A stretch of DNA of 49,099 bases from Deltaproteobacteria bacterium (GTDB lineage Bacteria > Desulfobacterota > Desulfarculia > Adiutricales > Adiutricaceae). This document shows, in pieces, positions 1 to 8,488 of this stretch. The notes beneath the pieces were generated by a model. That model made no database searches. It was given only the letters and a program-made list of their open reading frames with translations, and was not told the origin of the DNA. The stretch spans positions 1-49,099 of the forward strand of contig JAISEL010000043.1 in assembly GCA_031264185.1 (NCBI GenBank), given 5' to 3'. Made by a program: the position numbers and the translations under genes. Position 1 is the stretch's first letter, and the number at the start of each line of letters is the position of its first letter.

Positions 1-102
1 AATCAAGTTATCCGTTGCTTATTTGCTTATCATATCTAAATTAATGAAATTTAGTATTTTTAAAAACATGGTTTACCTAAGAAGTTTCACCCATCAAATT
101 AA

Positions 103-903
103 AGGTTACGGGGTACTAGTGTCATTTCAAATAACCCATGGAAATTGGCTGATGACGTGGCTCGTGACAATTTTTCCGAAAAGGATTTCGTCCAGACCGC
201 AGAGAGTATTACCGGAAATTTGAATCCAGTCCCTTTTTTGTTTCAAACCGGCTATCTTACATTGGATAAAATTACCGTTGATCCAAGCGGCCGGGAATTT
301 TTTTCCTTTAGAGTTCCAAATTATGAAGTTGAATTTACTTTTAACCATGTATTATATGAAACTTTGTCTCTTTCGTTGACTGAAGACAAAAATGCAGAAA
401 AAATCCGTTTTTATGAGGCAATTAAAAATCAAGACAGCAATAAGCTTTCTGACTTTTTCTCAGCCTATTTGGAAAGAATCCCACCAGAACATCACAACAA
501 AGATGAATCATTCTACCATTTGCTGATCTGGGGTTACCTTTTAGGGCTGACCAAGAAAGTTCAAGCTGAATTTCAAGGAGCTGACGGCTATCTGGATTTA
601 CTGGTGACGTTATACGATGATACTTGTGCAGCCATTGAGATTAAGTATTCAAAAGATGAAGGCCAGAGTGCGAGGAGTCGGGAGAGGAAATTGACAAAAA
701 TGGCTAAAGACGGTCTGACAGCCATAAATGATAAAAATTACGCCCGCGAACTGCGGCTTATAGGAGTAAAAGTATTAGATGTTGGGCTTGGTATTTTTGG
801 CCGAGCCTGCGCCAAGGCTCTTTTCAGGGAAAACACTGAGCAATCGGATATTAAAAGCCCTGATGCTGCCAGTAATAAAAAAACCAGGTCAAAGAATACC
901 TGA
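103..903 (+). pseudogene. C-terminal remnant of an AAA-ATPase/PD-(D/E)XK nuclease gene
   Basis: The frame is open from 103, after a TAA at 100-102. The first usable start is a TTG at 145, giving 252 residues. The product resembles only the C-terminal half of the large AAA-ATPase-like/PDDEXK_9 family found in many copies in host-associated bacteria. The block FLFQTGYLTL marks the linker after the ATPase domain. The later GYLDLLV and AAIEIKY segments fit the D...ExK core of a PD-(D/E)XK nuclease. No Walker A or RRFGKS segment precedes it in the 100 bases available, so the ATPase half is missing or lies left of the window in a broken frame. A second, complementary remnant of the same family lies at 47740-48770. 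The family assignment is fairly sure; the cellular function of the family is not established. Confidence 0.6.
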
Positions 904-1363
904 CAAGGTTAACAAATCCAGTCAACTAGTTATAAATGCATCTTTCTAAAAATAGGAATTTTTCCGAGCCTGTCATTGTTAAATAAGGGTTTCTTTCTGT
1001 AACTGTGTCTTTAGGGATGCTTTCGGCCTGGTATTTATGGCTGTCACTTCCAATTGACTTTTTTCTCAAATTCGCGGACTGTCTTATGAGGCCAGAAACA
1101 ATCACGAGTAGCAAAAAAATAACCGAATTGATTGAATTATTAGTTTTTTGCCTTATCTAATTTTTTAAAAATACTATTTTTGGGGCTGCCTAACACTAGC
1201 ATTTTTGCAGAATCAAACCGTCTGTCCGGCGTTAGAAAAGTTCAATCATCTCCAGACGGTCGCTGATAGAAGGCTCAAAGAATCTGTAAAAATGTTCTTT
1301 AACAGTTATTTTCGGCAATGCTTATAATCCAGATACCATCATTCATTCTCGCCTCCATAAATT
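904..1363. other. Intergenic, no gene recognised
   Basis: This AT-rich stretch holds no convincing coding sequence. The only structure seen is a 7-bp inverted repeat (CCGTCTG at 1218-1224, CAGACGG at 1253-1259), with no T-run to make it a terminator. Confidence 0.4.
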
Positions 1364-1917
1364 TTAATAGATTTCATTTGCCGCTTGCTCCATGCGCGGG
1401 TCACTTATCGCGTCGCCAATGGATACAATGACGGACAGCGGGTCGGCGATGCCCGGATTATCGGACAGCTGAACCGGAGAGTATTTCCAAATTTCCACCT
1501 TCGGTTGACTGTCGCGGGCGGACAAACTGCTCTCGCCGCTTAATTTATTTCTCCTGCTGTAATAAGCGAACGCCGGGACAGTATCGTCTGAGAGCATTGT
1601 CGTCTCCGCTGACGCGCTGATTCCGCCATAAGGCAGTCCCTTCGTCTTGTCATGAGGGGCATACAGAACCTCTCGGACGGGGTCGGCCAGATACGGTTTT
1701 GCCGCCTCAAATAACGCCTCGGGCGCAGTTTGCCTTGAATGACCTCCTGAACGCCGTCTTTTGGGATTTCTCCGTGCGGCTCGGCAAACAGACACACCCA
1801 TATCATCAAGCGTCACCTGCTGAAACTCGTATGTGCCGTATATAATCGGCTGGAGTCCGCCGCCGTTCCAAGGCGCGGCAGTCTCTTTTACTCCAAGCGA
1901 ATAGGCGGGGTTAATAC
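1364..1917 (-). pseudogene. Decayed gene of unknown function
   Basis: Coding-like peptide text runs on the - strand from about 1917 to a stop at 1364-1366, but it switches frame. The block IIYGTYEFQQVTLDDM reads in one frame. It continues best as VCLFAEPHGEIPKDG in the overlapping frame (1540-1809). It then returns to the first frame with the block around LFEAAKPYLADPVREVLYAP and ends with a WKYSP...DPLSVIVSIGD segment. The frame switch and return, and the missing start (an in-frame stop lies just upstream of 1917), indicate a broken gene. The family is not recognised. Similar acidic, DPLS-containing C-termini are familiar only from uncharacterised proteins. Confidence 0.4.
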
Positions 1918-2474
1918 CCCTTTAAGGTATAACCCGTTTTAACATACAGAAGTTAAATTATTTTTTAGAAACTTTTAAGAGCTTCTTTGGTTCGCCTCAA
2001 GCAGACACACGCAGAATGACTGAGCTGAACTTTTCCCAAGTTGGGAAACACACGCAGTGTGAAGTTCAGCCCTTTTTGTCCTGTTTTTATTTTGCTGCCG
2101 TCTGCGCGGTCTGTCAGCCGCGTAGAAGTCCGGCAGTCACCGCTTCAATCTGTACCGGCGGGTTGCCGGGCGGGAAGAAATTTAAGTTCAAATCAGGCCA
2201 GTTTGTTCCCGTTTGCCGGTTTACAGGTTTACTTTATTGCTAAATCGTCAAAAGGCTGTTTTTATTTTTAACAGCCCCGTCTTTTAGTCTCAACGCGCCG
2301 TTAATAAAAAGTTCAGACTTAAATTCCGACCGCTGCTAATTTGAGGATGCGTGTCTTTGGAGCCCCAGATAAACTATTTTATCGTTTTTTAACTTCCAGC
2401 CAATGAGAAAAAGACTTGTTTTTGATGTCTTTGGGTATATTTTTATGAATATATTTATTTTTACATCAAAAATA
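1918..2474. other. Intergenic before atpB, no gene recognised
   Basis: No convincing coding sequence. The short open frames near 2016-2271 lack ribosome-binding sites and protein-like composition. A nested inverted repeat lies at 2024-2070 and is listed separately. From about 2400 the sequence becomes AT-rich and leads into the probable atpB promoter region. Confidence 0.4.
2024..2070. repeat. Nested inverted repeat
   Basis: An outer 9-bp inverted repeat (GCTGAACTT at 2024-2032, AAGTTCAGC at 2062-2070) encloses a palindrome TTCCCAA-G-TTGGGAA at 2033-2047. It is followed by CCTTTTTGTC, so it could act as a + strand terminator. No intact gene ends here, so it may belong to a lost gene or mobile element. 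Confidence 0.4.
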
Positions 2475-2475
2475 T

Positions 2476-2504
2476 ATTTATAATGTCGTTTTTTATGTTA
2501 TAAT
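2476..2504 (+). promoter_or_regulatory. Candidate promoter for atpB-atpE
   Basis: A perfect TATAAT lies at 2499-2504 in an AT-rich stretch. A second TATAAT is at 2479-2484. The -35 position of each is poor, so this is a weak inference supported mainly by the -10 match and by its place ahead of the atp genes. Confidence 0.3.
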
Positions 2505-2674
2505 GAATCTTTAGGGCAAAGAGTTTTCATTTTAGTCCGGGCACGGGGGTCGGGGTCTTTGGCTGTCTTGTTTGAGGCTGCCTTTCTATGGTAATATAGT
2601 CAGCTAAAAGGTGCCCTATGACTCGTTAACCTGGTTTTTAGGTCTTAGAGCGGACTTAGACTTTGGAGGATAAA

Positions 2675-3364
2675 ATGGAACATCCAGTTATGCTGCTGGT
2701 GTGGATCTTGGAAAAGCTGGGGTTCGGCCACTTTGCCCACGAATATCCCCATCTGGTCTACTCCTGGTTCTTTGCTCTGGTCTTAATAGTGGTCGGCCGT
2801 CTGGCCACCAGAAATGTGACCATGATCCCGGGTAAGCTGCAGAATGTCTTTGAGGCCATTGTGGAGGGCTTGGGCAATTTTCAGGATTCCATAATGGGGC
2901 GCCGCGGCCGGCCTTTTTTCCCCCTGGTCTGCACCATGTTTTTCTTTGTCTTTTGCTGCAACTTCAACGGCTTAGTCCCCGGCAGCTTGTCTCCTACTTC
3001 CAATTTAAACACTACGTTAGCCATGGCCTTGATCATCGTGGGCACCACCCACCTGACCGGCATCAGGATGCACGGCTTTCACTATATCAAGCATTTCATG
3101 GGTCCGTCCCCGATTCTGGCTCCCTTGATGATGCCGGTGGAAATCATAAGCCACACGGCCAGGATTTTATCTTTGTCCTTACGTCTTTTCGGCAATATCA
3201 TGGGCGAGGATCTGGTTGTGGCCATCCTGTTCATGCTTGGCGGCCAGTATTTTCTGCCGCTGCCGATGATGTTCCTGGGGCTTTTTACCGGTTTTCTCCA
3301 GGCCTTCATCATCACCCTTCTGGGTATGGTTTACATAACCGAGGCTTTGGAGCCGGCCCACTGA
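2675..3364 (+). CDS. atpB: ATP synthase F0 subunit a
   Basis: This is the membrane subunit a of the F-type ATP synthase, which forms the two ion half-channels against the c-ring. The product is 229 residues of mostly hydrophobic helices. It carries the conserved region around PVEIISHTARILSLSLRLFG, with the essential channel arginine in the SLRLFGN segment, followed by a typical C-terminal helix ending in TEALEP. The ATG at 2675 is preferred over the in-frame TTG at 2663 because GGAGG (2665-2669) sits five bases upstream of the ATG and the TTG overlaps it. Subunit c follows after about 100 bp. The other F0 and F1 genes are not in the window, so the complex is encoded in at least two loci, as in many Deltaproteobacteria. 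Confidence 0.95.
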   Translation: MEHPVMLLVWILEKLGFGHFAHEYPHLVYSWFFALVLIVVGRLATRNVTMIPGKLQNVFEAIVEGLGNFQDSIMGRRGRPFFPLVCTMFFFVFCCNFNGLVPGSLSPTSNLNTTLAMALIIVGTTHLTGIRMHGFHYIKHFMGPSPILAPLMMPVEIISHTARILSLSLRLFGNIMGEDLVVAILFMLGGQYFLPLPMMFLGLFTGFLQAFIITLLGMVYITEALEPAH

Positions 3365-3388
3365 CTGGGTTTAATTTAAGCTTATACA

Positions 3389-3459
3389 CCGGCTGACGCC
3401 GGCTGCGCCACATAAAAAAGCCCAATTATTTTTGGGTCATTAGCGAGGAGAAAACGCTA
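3389..3459 (+). promoter_or_regulatory. atpB-atpE intercistronic hairpins, ribosome site in a loop
   Basis: Three small hairpins are seen: CCGGC/GCCGG (3389-3402), CCCAA/TTGGG (3421-3436) and TAGCG/CGCTA (3441-3459). The last presents AGGAG (3446-3450) in its nine-base loop and shortens the effective distance to the atpE ATG at 3462. This may serve to raise subunit c synthesis relative to subunit a, because the complex needs many c copies. The structure is seen; the function is inferred. Confidence 0.4.
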
Positions 3460-3461
3460 TT

Positions 3462-3821
3462 ATGAAAAAAACCCTGGTCTTCTGCCTGACCTTTCTGTTC
3501 GTGGGCTCGCTGTCCGCTCTGGCTTTAGCCGCCGATGCGGCTGTAACCGTAGCGGCCCTGGACACCATCTCCACCATTGCCCAGTCGGCGGCTCTGGCCA
3601 TCGCTGTCGGGGTTCTGGGGCCGGCGCTGGCTCAGGGGATTACTCTTTACGGCACAACCACCAGCATTGCCAGGAACCCGGAGGCCGCCGGTACTCTGAG
3701 AACCTGCATGCTCATGGGTCTGGCCATTATTGAGTCCCTGGCTATCTACGCTCTGGTTATCGCTTTACTGCTGCTGTACAGCTTCTCGTTCAATGATCAG
3801 CTTTTAAAGCTCATCAGTTAA
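3462..3821 (+). CDS. atpE: ATP synthase F0 subunit c, with leader peptide
   Basis: This is the proteolipid of the rotor ring. At 119 residues it is longer than the usual 75-90 because of an N-terminal signal-like helix (MKKTLVFCL... to about ALAAD, residue 25). The mature part is a two-helix hairpin with the loop RNP at 71-73 and the ion-binding glutamate E91 in ESLAIYALVI. Residues Q58 (GPALAQG), E91, S92 and Y96 match positions that ligate sodium in characterised Na+-type c-rings (Q32, E65, S66, Y70 in Ilyobacter numbering). The T67 equivalent is leucine (L93). Coupling to Na+ is therefore possible but not shown. It follows atpB and ends before a strong terminator. Confidence 0.93.
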   Translation: MKKTLVFCLTFLFVGSLSALALAADAAVTVAALDTISTIAQSAALAIAVGVLGPALAQGITLYGTTTSIARNPEAAGTLRTCMLMGLAIIESLAIYALVIALLLLYSFSFNDQLLKLIS

Positions 3822-3868
3822 CGCGCAAGGATTAATAAGACGGGGAAATAATCCCGCCGCAGTCAATC

Positions 3869-3900
3869 AAGCGGTTGCCTCCGGGCAGCCGCTTTTCCTT
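3869..3900 (+). terminator. Rho-independent terminator after atpE
   Basis: The arms AAGCGGTTGCC and GGCAGCCGCTT form a long GC-rich stem around a TCCG loop, followed by TTCCTTTT. It separates the atp genes from thrC. Confidence 0.8.
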
Positions 3901-3920
3901 TTGAAAGGAGACATTTTGAG

Positions 3921-5414
3921 ATGAAGACGGATCTGTTTCCGGAAGATATCCGCCCGCACCTTCTTCCTGAACCCGGCGGGGACCTGGGCTATGACTGCCT
4001 CAACTGCCGGAGCCGGCTTCAGCCGGACCGGCTTTATTACACCTGTCCCAAGTGCGGCGGCCTGCTGATGCTGACCGACAGTCAGTCCGAGCGTTTAAGC
4101 CAAAAACCGGGTTCTTTCTGGCGCCGTCTTTTCGATTACCGGCTAATGGACAACCGGCAGGCCATCCGGGGCGTTTTCACCTTTCACGAGTTTATAGCCC
4201 CTCTTATTCCCCTGGAAGACATCATCTACTTGGGCGAAGGGCATACTCCGGTGGTGGCCGCCCCGCCCAGTCTGGCCAAAGAGGTGGGGGCCTCATTCTA
4301 CGTTAAGCTCGACGGTTTAAATCCCTCAGCTTCCTTTAAGGATCGGGGCATGGCCGCAGCCCTTTCCTATCTTCAGTATCTGACCCGGAGTCAGGGACTG
4401 ACTCAGGTCATGGCTGTCTGCGCTTCGACCGGCGACACCTCGGCGGCGGCGGCGTTATATGCGGCTTCCTTAGGCGGTCCGGTCAAGTCGGCTGTCCTTC
4501 TGCCCCGGGGCCGGGTGACGCCTCAGCAGCTGAGTCAGCCGCTGGGTTCGGGAGCTAAAGTTTTTGAGCTGCCCGGAGTCTTTGACGACTGTATGAAAGT
4601 GGTCGAGCACCTTTCGGAGCGCTATCAGGTGACGCTGCTCAATTCCAAAAATCCCTGGCGGGTGCTGGGTCAGGAGTCATACGCCTACGAAGTGGCCCAG
4701 CAGTTTGACTATGAGCTGGGGGATCTGGTCATAATTGTGCCGGTCGGGAATGCCGGCAATATCACTGCCATTTTGTCGGGACTTCTCAAATTTTACCGTT
4801 TCGGGCTTATTGACCGGCTGCCGAAAGTCATTGCCGTTCAGTCCGAAAGGGCCAATCCGGTTTTTCTGTATTACAGCCAGAATCAGGCCGAAAGAAAGTA
4901 CGCTCCGGTCACGGTCCGGCCTTCGGTGGCTCAGGCGGCCATGATAGGCGATCCTGTTTCTTTTCCGAGACTGGCGGCTTTGGTTGAGCAGTACGAAAAA
5001 GCGGCCGGAACTTCTTTTTTTGTGGTCGAGGTGACCGAAGAGGCCATTATGGAAGGCATGATTCAGGCTAACCGCCGGGGTCTGCCGGTCTGCACCCAGG
5101 GAGGGGAGGGTCTGGCCGGTCTGAAAACGGCTCTGGCCGCCGGTTTAATTACCCCGTCCGAAACGGCGGTCGTTGATTCCACAGCCCATGCCTTGAAATT
5201 CATGGACTTTCAGAACGCCTATTTCGACGGGCGTCTGGCCCATGAATACGGGATCCCCACCCGGCCGGAACTGACCAACCGGCCCCAGGCCGTCTCAATT
5301 CCCGGAGTTTTGCCGGACGGACACACCAAAATGTCCGAAGACGACCACCGAAAGTTTGTGGCCGCTGCGGCCCGGGAGATTGCGGCGGCTTTAGATCTAA
5401 AGGAATCGCAGTGA
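3921..5414 (+). CDS. thrC: Threonine synthase
   Basis: A PLP-dependent enzyme that converts O-phosphohomoserine to threonine and phosphate in the cytoplasm. The product is 497 residues. An N-terminal zinc-ribbon-like module (C26, C29, C42, C45) precedes the fold-type II PLP domain. The Schiff-base lysine is K140 in SASFKDRG. Glycine-rich phosphate-binding text follows (PVGNAGN near residue 276), and the ending is acidic. GGEG and the ...DSTAHALKF block match bacterial threonine synthases of the longer type. An AAGGAG ribosome site lies just upstream of the ATG, and the gene overlaps the next one by one base, so the two are probably translationally coupled. Confidence 0.92.
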   Translation: MKTDLFPEDIRPHLLPEPGGDLGYDCLNCRSRLQPDRLYYTCPKCGGLLMLTDSQSERLSQKPGSFWRRLFDYRLMDNRQAIRGVFTFHEFIAPLIPLEDIIYLGEGHTPVVAAPPSLAKEVGASFYVKLDGLNPSASFKDRGMAAALSYLQYLTRSQGLTQVMAVCASTGDTSAAAALYAASLGGPVKSAVLLPRGRVTPQQLSQPLGSGAKVFELPGVFDDCMKVVEHLSERYQVTLLNSKNPWRVLGQESYAYEVAQQFDYELGDLVIIVPVGNAGNITAILSGLLKFYRFGLIDRLPKVIAVQSERANPVFLYYSQNQAERKYAPVTVRPSVAQAAMIGDPVSFPRLAALVEQYEKAAGTSFFVVEVTEEAIMEGMIQANRRGLPVCTQGGEGLAGLKTALAAGLITPSETAVVDSTAHALKFMDFQNAYFDGRLAHEYGIPTRPELTNRPQAVSIPGVLPDGHTKMSEDDHRKFVAAAAREIAAALDLKESQ

Positions 5415-7564
5415 TGAATAAAGACCGCCGGGACGGTCCCCCTAAGCTCATAAGGCCCAGGCCGCCCCGGTTAAAACCCCAGCTTCTGGCTCCGGCCGGC
5501 AGTCCGGCCTCCTGGGCCGCAGCCGTGGAAGCCGGGGCTGATGCGGTCTATGCCGGGTTTTCCAGTTTTTCGGCACGGGCTTACGCCGACAATTTTTCTT
5601 TGGCCGAACTGTCCGGAGTAATTGAAGAATCCCGCCGGTGCGGGGTGGATGTCCATATTGCCTTCAATTCCCTCATCAAAGAAGGGGAGCTGGCCCAAGC
5701 CTTTAAGACTCTGATGGCTCTGGCGGCTTTAAAGCCGGCCGCTTTTATCATTCAGGATCTGGGGCTGGCTCATCTGGCCAGAAGCCACTGCCCCCAGATT
5801 CCCATCCATGCCTCAACCCTGACCGCCGCCTATACCCGGGGCGGTTTATACGCTTTAAAAAGCTTAGGCTTCAGTCGGGCCGTCCTGCCCAGAGAACTCG
5901 GATTCAAAGAAATTGAAACTCTGGTTTCTTCCGACATTATGCCTCTGGAGATGTTTGTCCACGGGGCCATGTGCTTTTCTTTTTCCGGCCTGTGCCTGTT
6001 TTCCAGTTTTTTAGGCGGCCGGTCGGCTTTAAGAGGCGGCTGCACCCAGCCCTGCCGCCGCTCTTACCTGAACGCCGGAAAAAAGAGGACTTTCTTTTCA
6101 GCCGCCGACCTTGAAGCCTCGGAATTTATACCGGCTATTTTGTCTCTGCCTATAGGGGCCCTCAAAATAGAGGGCCGGATGAAAGGGCCGGATTATGTCC
6201 GCAACACGGTGCGGGCCTATCGTCTTTTAATTGACGGAGGCCCTGAGGGCTGGGAGGACAGTATCAGTGAGGCCGGGGAGCTTTTGGACGAAGTGGCCGG
6301 CCGCCCGGCCGGTATCGGGTTTTTAAAAGGCTTTTCGGCTCCTTTAGTTCCCCAGGGAGCCAGCGGCCAGGAAGTGGGCAGCTTTTATCCCACAGGCCCT
6401 GACCAGGGTCAGGTCAAGCTTATGAGACCAATCCGCCTCTTGGATCGGCTGCGTCTGGTTCCGGCTCCAGGGCAGGAGGGACTTTCCTTTAAGGTCCGGA
6501 AAATGCTCGTTTCAGATAAGGAAGTTGCTGAAGCCCGGGCCGGGGAGACGGTCGGACTTTTTGTCGGCCGCCGGTCAGAAGCGGGGGATAAAAAGCCGGG
6601 AACAGCCAGAGACCTGAACGTACTGCCTAAAGGGCTTTTGTATCTGACTTCCAGCGGCCGGACGGAAAAGGAATATCTGTCCCGGCCTATGGTCAGAAAA
6701 GTAAAAATTTTAGCTGACGGCTATAAAGCCCCGTCGGTTGCTCTGCCCAGGGAACTGAAAGCCCGGACCCAGGGACAGGCCCACGGTTTTGCCTATCTGA
6801 AGCATTTGTGGTTCTGGGTCCAAGACCTGGACAGCTTTCCGGAAATTTTGAAATCATCTCCGGAAAAGCTGATCCTGCCGCTGACTGCCGACAATGTCCG
6901 GACATTCGGCCGGCTGAAAAGAGCTTTCCGCTCCGGTCCGGATATAGTCTGGAGCCTGCCTCCTTTATTATTTTCCCGCAGTTGGGAAAAAACGCGGCGG
7001 GATCTGGGCAGTCTGACCGAACAGGGGTTCCGGGAATTTATGGTGGCCGGGCTGGGTCAGGCGGCATTTTTGGCCAGAACGGAGAAAAAACTGAAAATAT
7101 GGGGCGACTACCGGCTGGGGCCCATGAACCGTTTTGCCGGCCACAGTCTGGCCGAACTGGGCTTCTGCGGGGTTACCCTAAGTCCGGAACTGGACCAGGA
7201 AACCTACAGCGGTCTGGTCAAAAGTCCCTGGCCGGGCCAGATTCTTATTTATCTTTTCGGAAGACCGGCTCTTTTTACCTCCCGGTTTCAGCCTCAGGGC
7301 CTGAAGCACGGTCCCATAGTCAGCGAGCGGGGGGAAAAATTCTGGGCCGGAACAGAAGGGGACGCCTTTACTCTTTATTCGGAGAGCCGGATTTTTATGA
7401 ACGCCTGTCTGAAAAGTCCGGTCCCCGGGCCGCTGGCCGGTTTGATTGCGGATCTGCGGCAGGAGCAAAGGCCCGGAGAAACGGCCAGAGCTGTCCGCAA
7501 GGCCGTAGCCGAGGGCCGGGGCAGTTTGGGCAGCGGCTTTAATTTTAAAAGAGGTCTCCGCTGA
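5414..7564 (+). CDS. U32 peptidase-family protein (RlhA/TrhP-like)
   Basis: The product is 716 residues. The N-terminal half is a typical U32 domain: PQLLAPAGSPASWAAAVEAG near residue 30, then the family signature region MEMFVHGAMCFSFSGLC and GGCTQPCRRSY with its conserved cysteines. Characterised members of this two-domain size class (RlhA, TrhP) hydroxylate 23S rRNA or tRNA wobble uridine using prephenate-derived chemistry, and other members are annotated as collagenase-like. An RNA-hydroxylation role is therefore likely but unproven here. The ATG at 5414 overlaps the thrC stop TGA at 5412-5414; a GTG at 5411 is an alternative. AAGGA lies upstream inside thrC. The C-terminal third is less conserved. 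Confidence 0.85.
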   Translation: MNKDRRDGPPKLIRPRPPRLKPQLLAPAGSPASWAAAVEAGADAVYAGFSSFSARAYADNFSLAELSGVIEESRRCGVDVHIAFNSLIKEGELAQAFKTLMALAALKPAAFIIQDLGLAHLARSHCPQIPIHASTLTAAYTRGGLYALKSLGFSRAVLPRELGFKEIETLVSSDIMPLEMFVHGAMCFSFSGLCLFSSFLGGRSALRGGCTQPCRRSYLNAGKKRTFFSAADLEASEFIPAILSLPIGALKIEGRMKGPDYVRNTVRAYRLLIDGGPEGWEDSISEAGELLDEVAGRPAGIGFLKGFSAPLVPQGASGQEVGSFYPTGPDQGQVKLMRPIRLLDRLRLVPAPGQEGLSFKVRKMLVSDKEVAEARAGETVGLFVGRRSEAGDKKPGTARDLNVLPKGLLYLTSSGRTEKEYLSRPMVRKVKILADGYKAPSVALPRELKARTQGQAHGFAYLKHLWFWVQDLDSFPEILKSSPEKLILPLTADNVRTFGRLKRAFRSGPDIVWSLPPLLFSRSWEKTRRDLGSLTEQGFREFMVAGLGQAAFLARTEKKLKIWGDYRLGPMNRFAGHSLAELGFCGVTLSPELDQETYSGLVKSPWPGQILIYLFGRPALFTSRFQPQGLKHGPIVSERGEKFWAGTEGDAFTLYSESRIFMNACLKSPVPGPLAGLIADLRQEQRPGETARAVRKAVAEGRGSLGSGFNFKRGLR

Positions 7565-7753
7565 CATTTTGGGTTAAAGGTCAAAAATTACCGCTGCATT
7601 CGATCTAACTGCCAGGCATAAGGAGTTTATGGGTCAGCTGAGCTGTCCGGCGGACTTGATTATTTCGGTTATAATCAACGGCCGGGGCCAGGATTTTTGT
7701 CAATAATCCAAAGCATCTCTTTGGACCGGTCTGTGAGGACACAGGGGTTAAAA
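7565..7753 (+). promoter_or_regulatory. Spacer with candidate thiN promoter
   Basis: A TATAAT at 7670-7675 sits about 80 bases before the thiN start. No clear -35 and no thiamine (TPP) riboswitch were recognised. The evidence for a promoter is only the -10 match. Confidence 0.3.
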
Positions 7754-8434
7754 ATGTTAAGGCCGTCTATTTACTTATTTCTGAACGGCCCCTTCGAGCC
7801 TGAACGGGCCTGGCCCGGAAGGCCCCCGGAAGGCGCCTTAATCATGGCGGCCGACGGCGGAGCCGGACATGTAAAGACCCTGGGCTGGCCTATTGATCTC
7901 TTTGTCGGGGACTTGGATTCCGCCTCCGTCTCTTTGGTTGATTCTCTGGCCAAAGGACCGGGCTTCAAAAGCCTTATCTATCCAAAAGATAAGGATCAGA
8001 CTGATTTTGAGCTTTTATTCTCTCTGGCTGTGGACTACCTTCTGAGTCCGGGGGAGATAACCGTCTGCTGCGGTTTGGGACGGCGCTGGGATATGACTGC
8101 GGCCAATTTGATCCTGCCCTTTGCCGGACCCTGGCGGAAGAGATGGCTGGGGAGCCGGATTGTTTTTCTGGCCGGATTAACAGAGATTTTTTGCCTTCAG
8201 GGACCGGCCGAACTGACCTTACCCGGAGATATTTCATTTTCCCTAATTCCGGTCCGAAAAAGGGCCGGCCCCGTCAGTCTGACCGGCGAGGTCAGTTATC
8301 CGCTGGATAAAGGCTTTCTCAGCTGGGGTCTGACTTTGGGCCTGAGCAATGAAACCGGTTCGGGCGGGGGACGTCTTTTTTTGGAGCAGGGTTTTTTATT
8401 AGTCACCTGCGCTCCCAAAAATGCTCTGGAATAG
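7754..8434 (+). CDS. thiN: Thiamine pyrophosphokinase
   Basis: Transfers pyrophosphate from ATP to thiamine, giving the cofactor TPP in the cytoplasm. The 226-residue product has the family motifs in order: AADGGAGHV, then FVGDLDSAS with the metal-binding aspartates, then YPKDKDQTDFEL, which contains the conserved D-x-T-D. The C-terminal beta-rich region that binds thiamine is present but divergent. The frame is open from a TTG at 7697, but the ATG at 7754 has AGGGG seven bases upstream and starts the first strand of the fold directly, so it is preferred. It stands alone between the U32 gene and birA. Confidence 0.88.
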   Translation: MLRPSIYLFLNGPFEPERAWPGRPPEGALIMAADGGAGHVKTLGWPIDLFVGDLDSASVSLVDSLAKGPGFKSLIYPKDKDQTDFELLFSLAVDYLLSPGEITVCCGLGRRWDMTAANLILPFAGPWRKRWLGSRIVFLAGLTEIFCLQGPAELTLPGDISFSLIPVRKRAGPVSLTGEVSYPLDKGFLSWGLTLGLSNETGSGGGRLFLEQGFLLVTCAPKNALE

Positions 8435-8488
8435 TCTTTTATTTTCAAAAAAGTACAAAATATTTTCTGAACAGTATACAGTTGGCCT

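Noticed and set aside
2016-2271. Overlapping 75- and 76-codon frames before atpB
   Set aside because: They run through the nested palindrome, lack ribosome sites, and have cysteine/arginine-rich chance composition.
6808-7542. 244-codon + strand frame inside the U32 gene
   Set aside because: A shadow of the U32-family gene in another frame, with Gly/Arg/Ser-rich chance composition.
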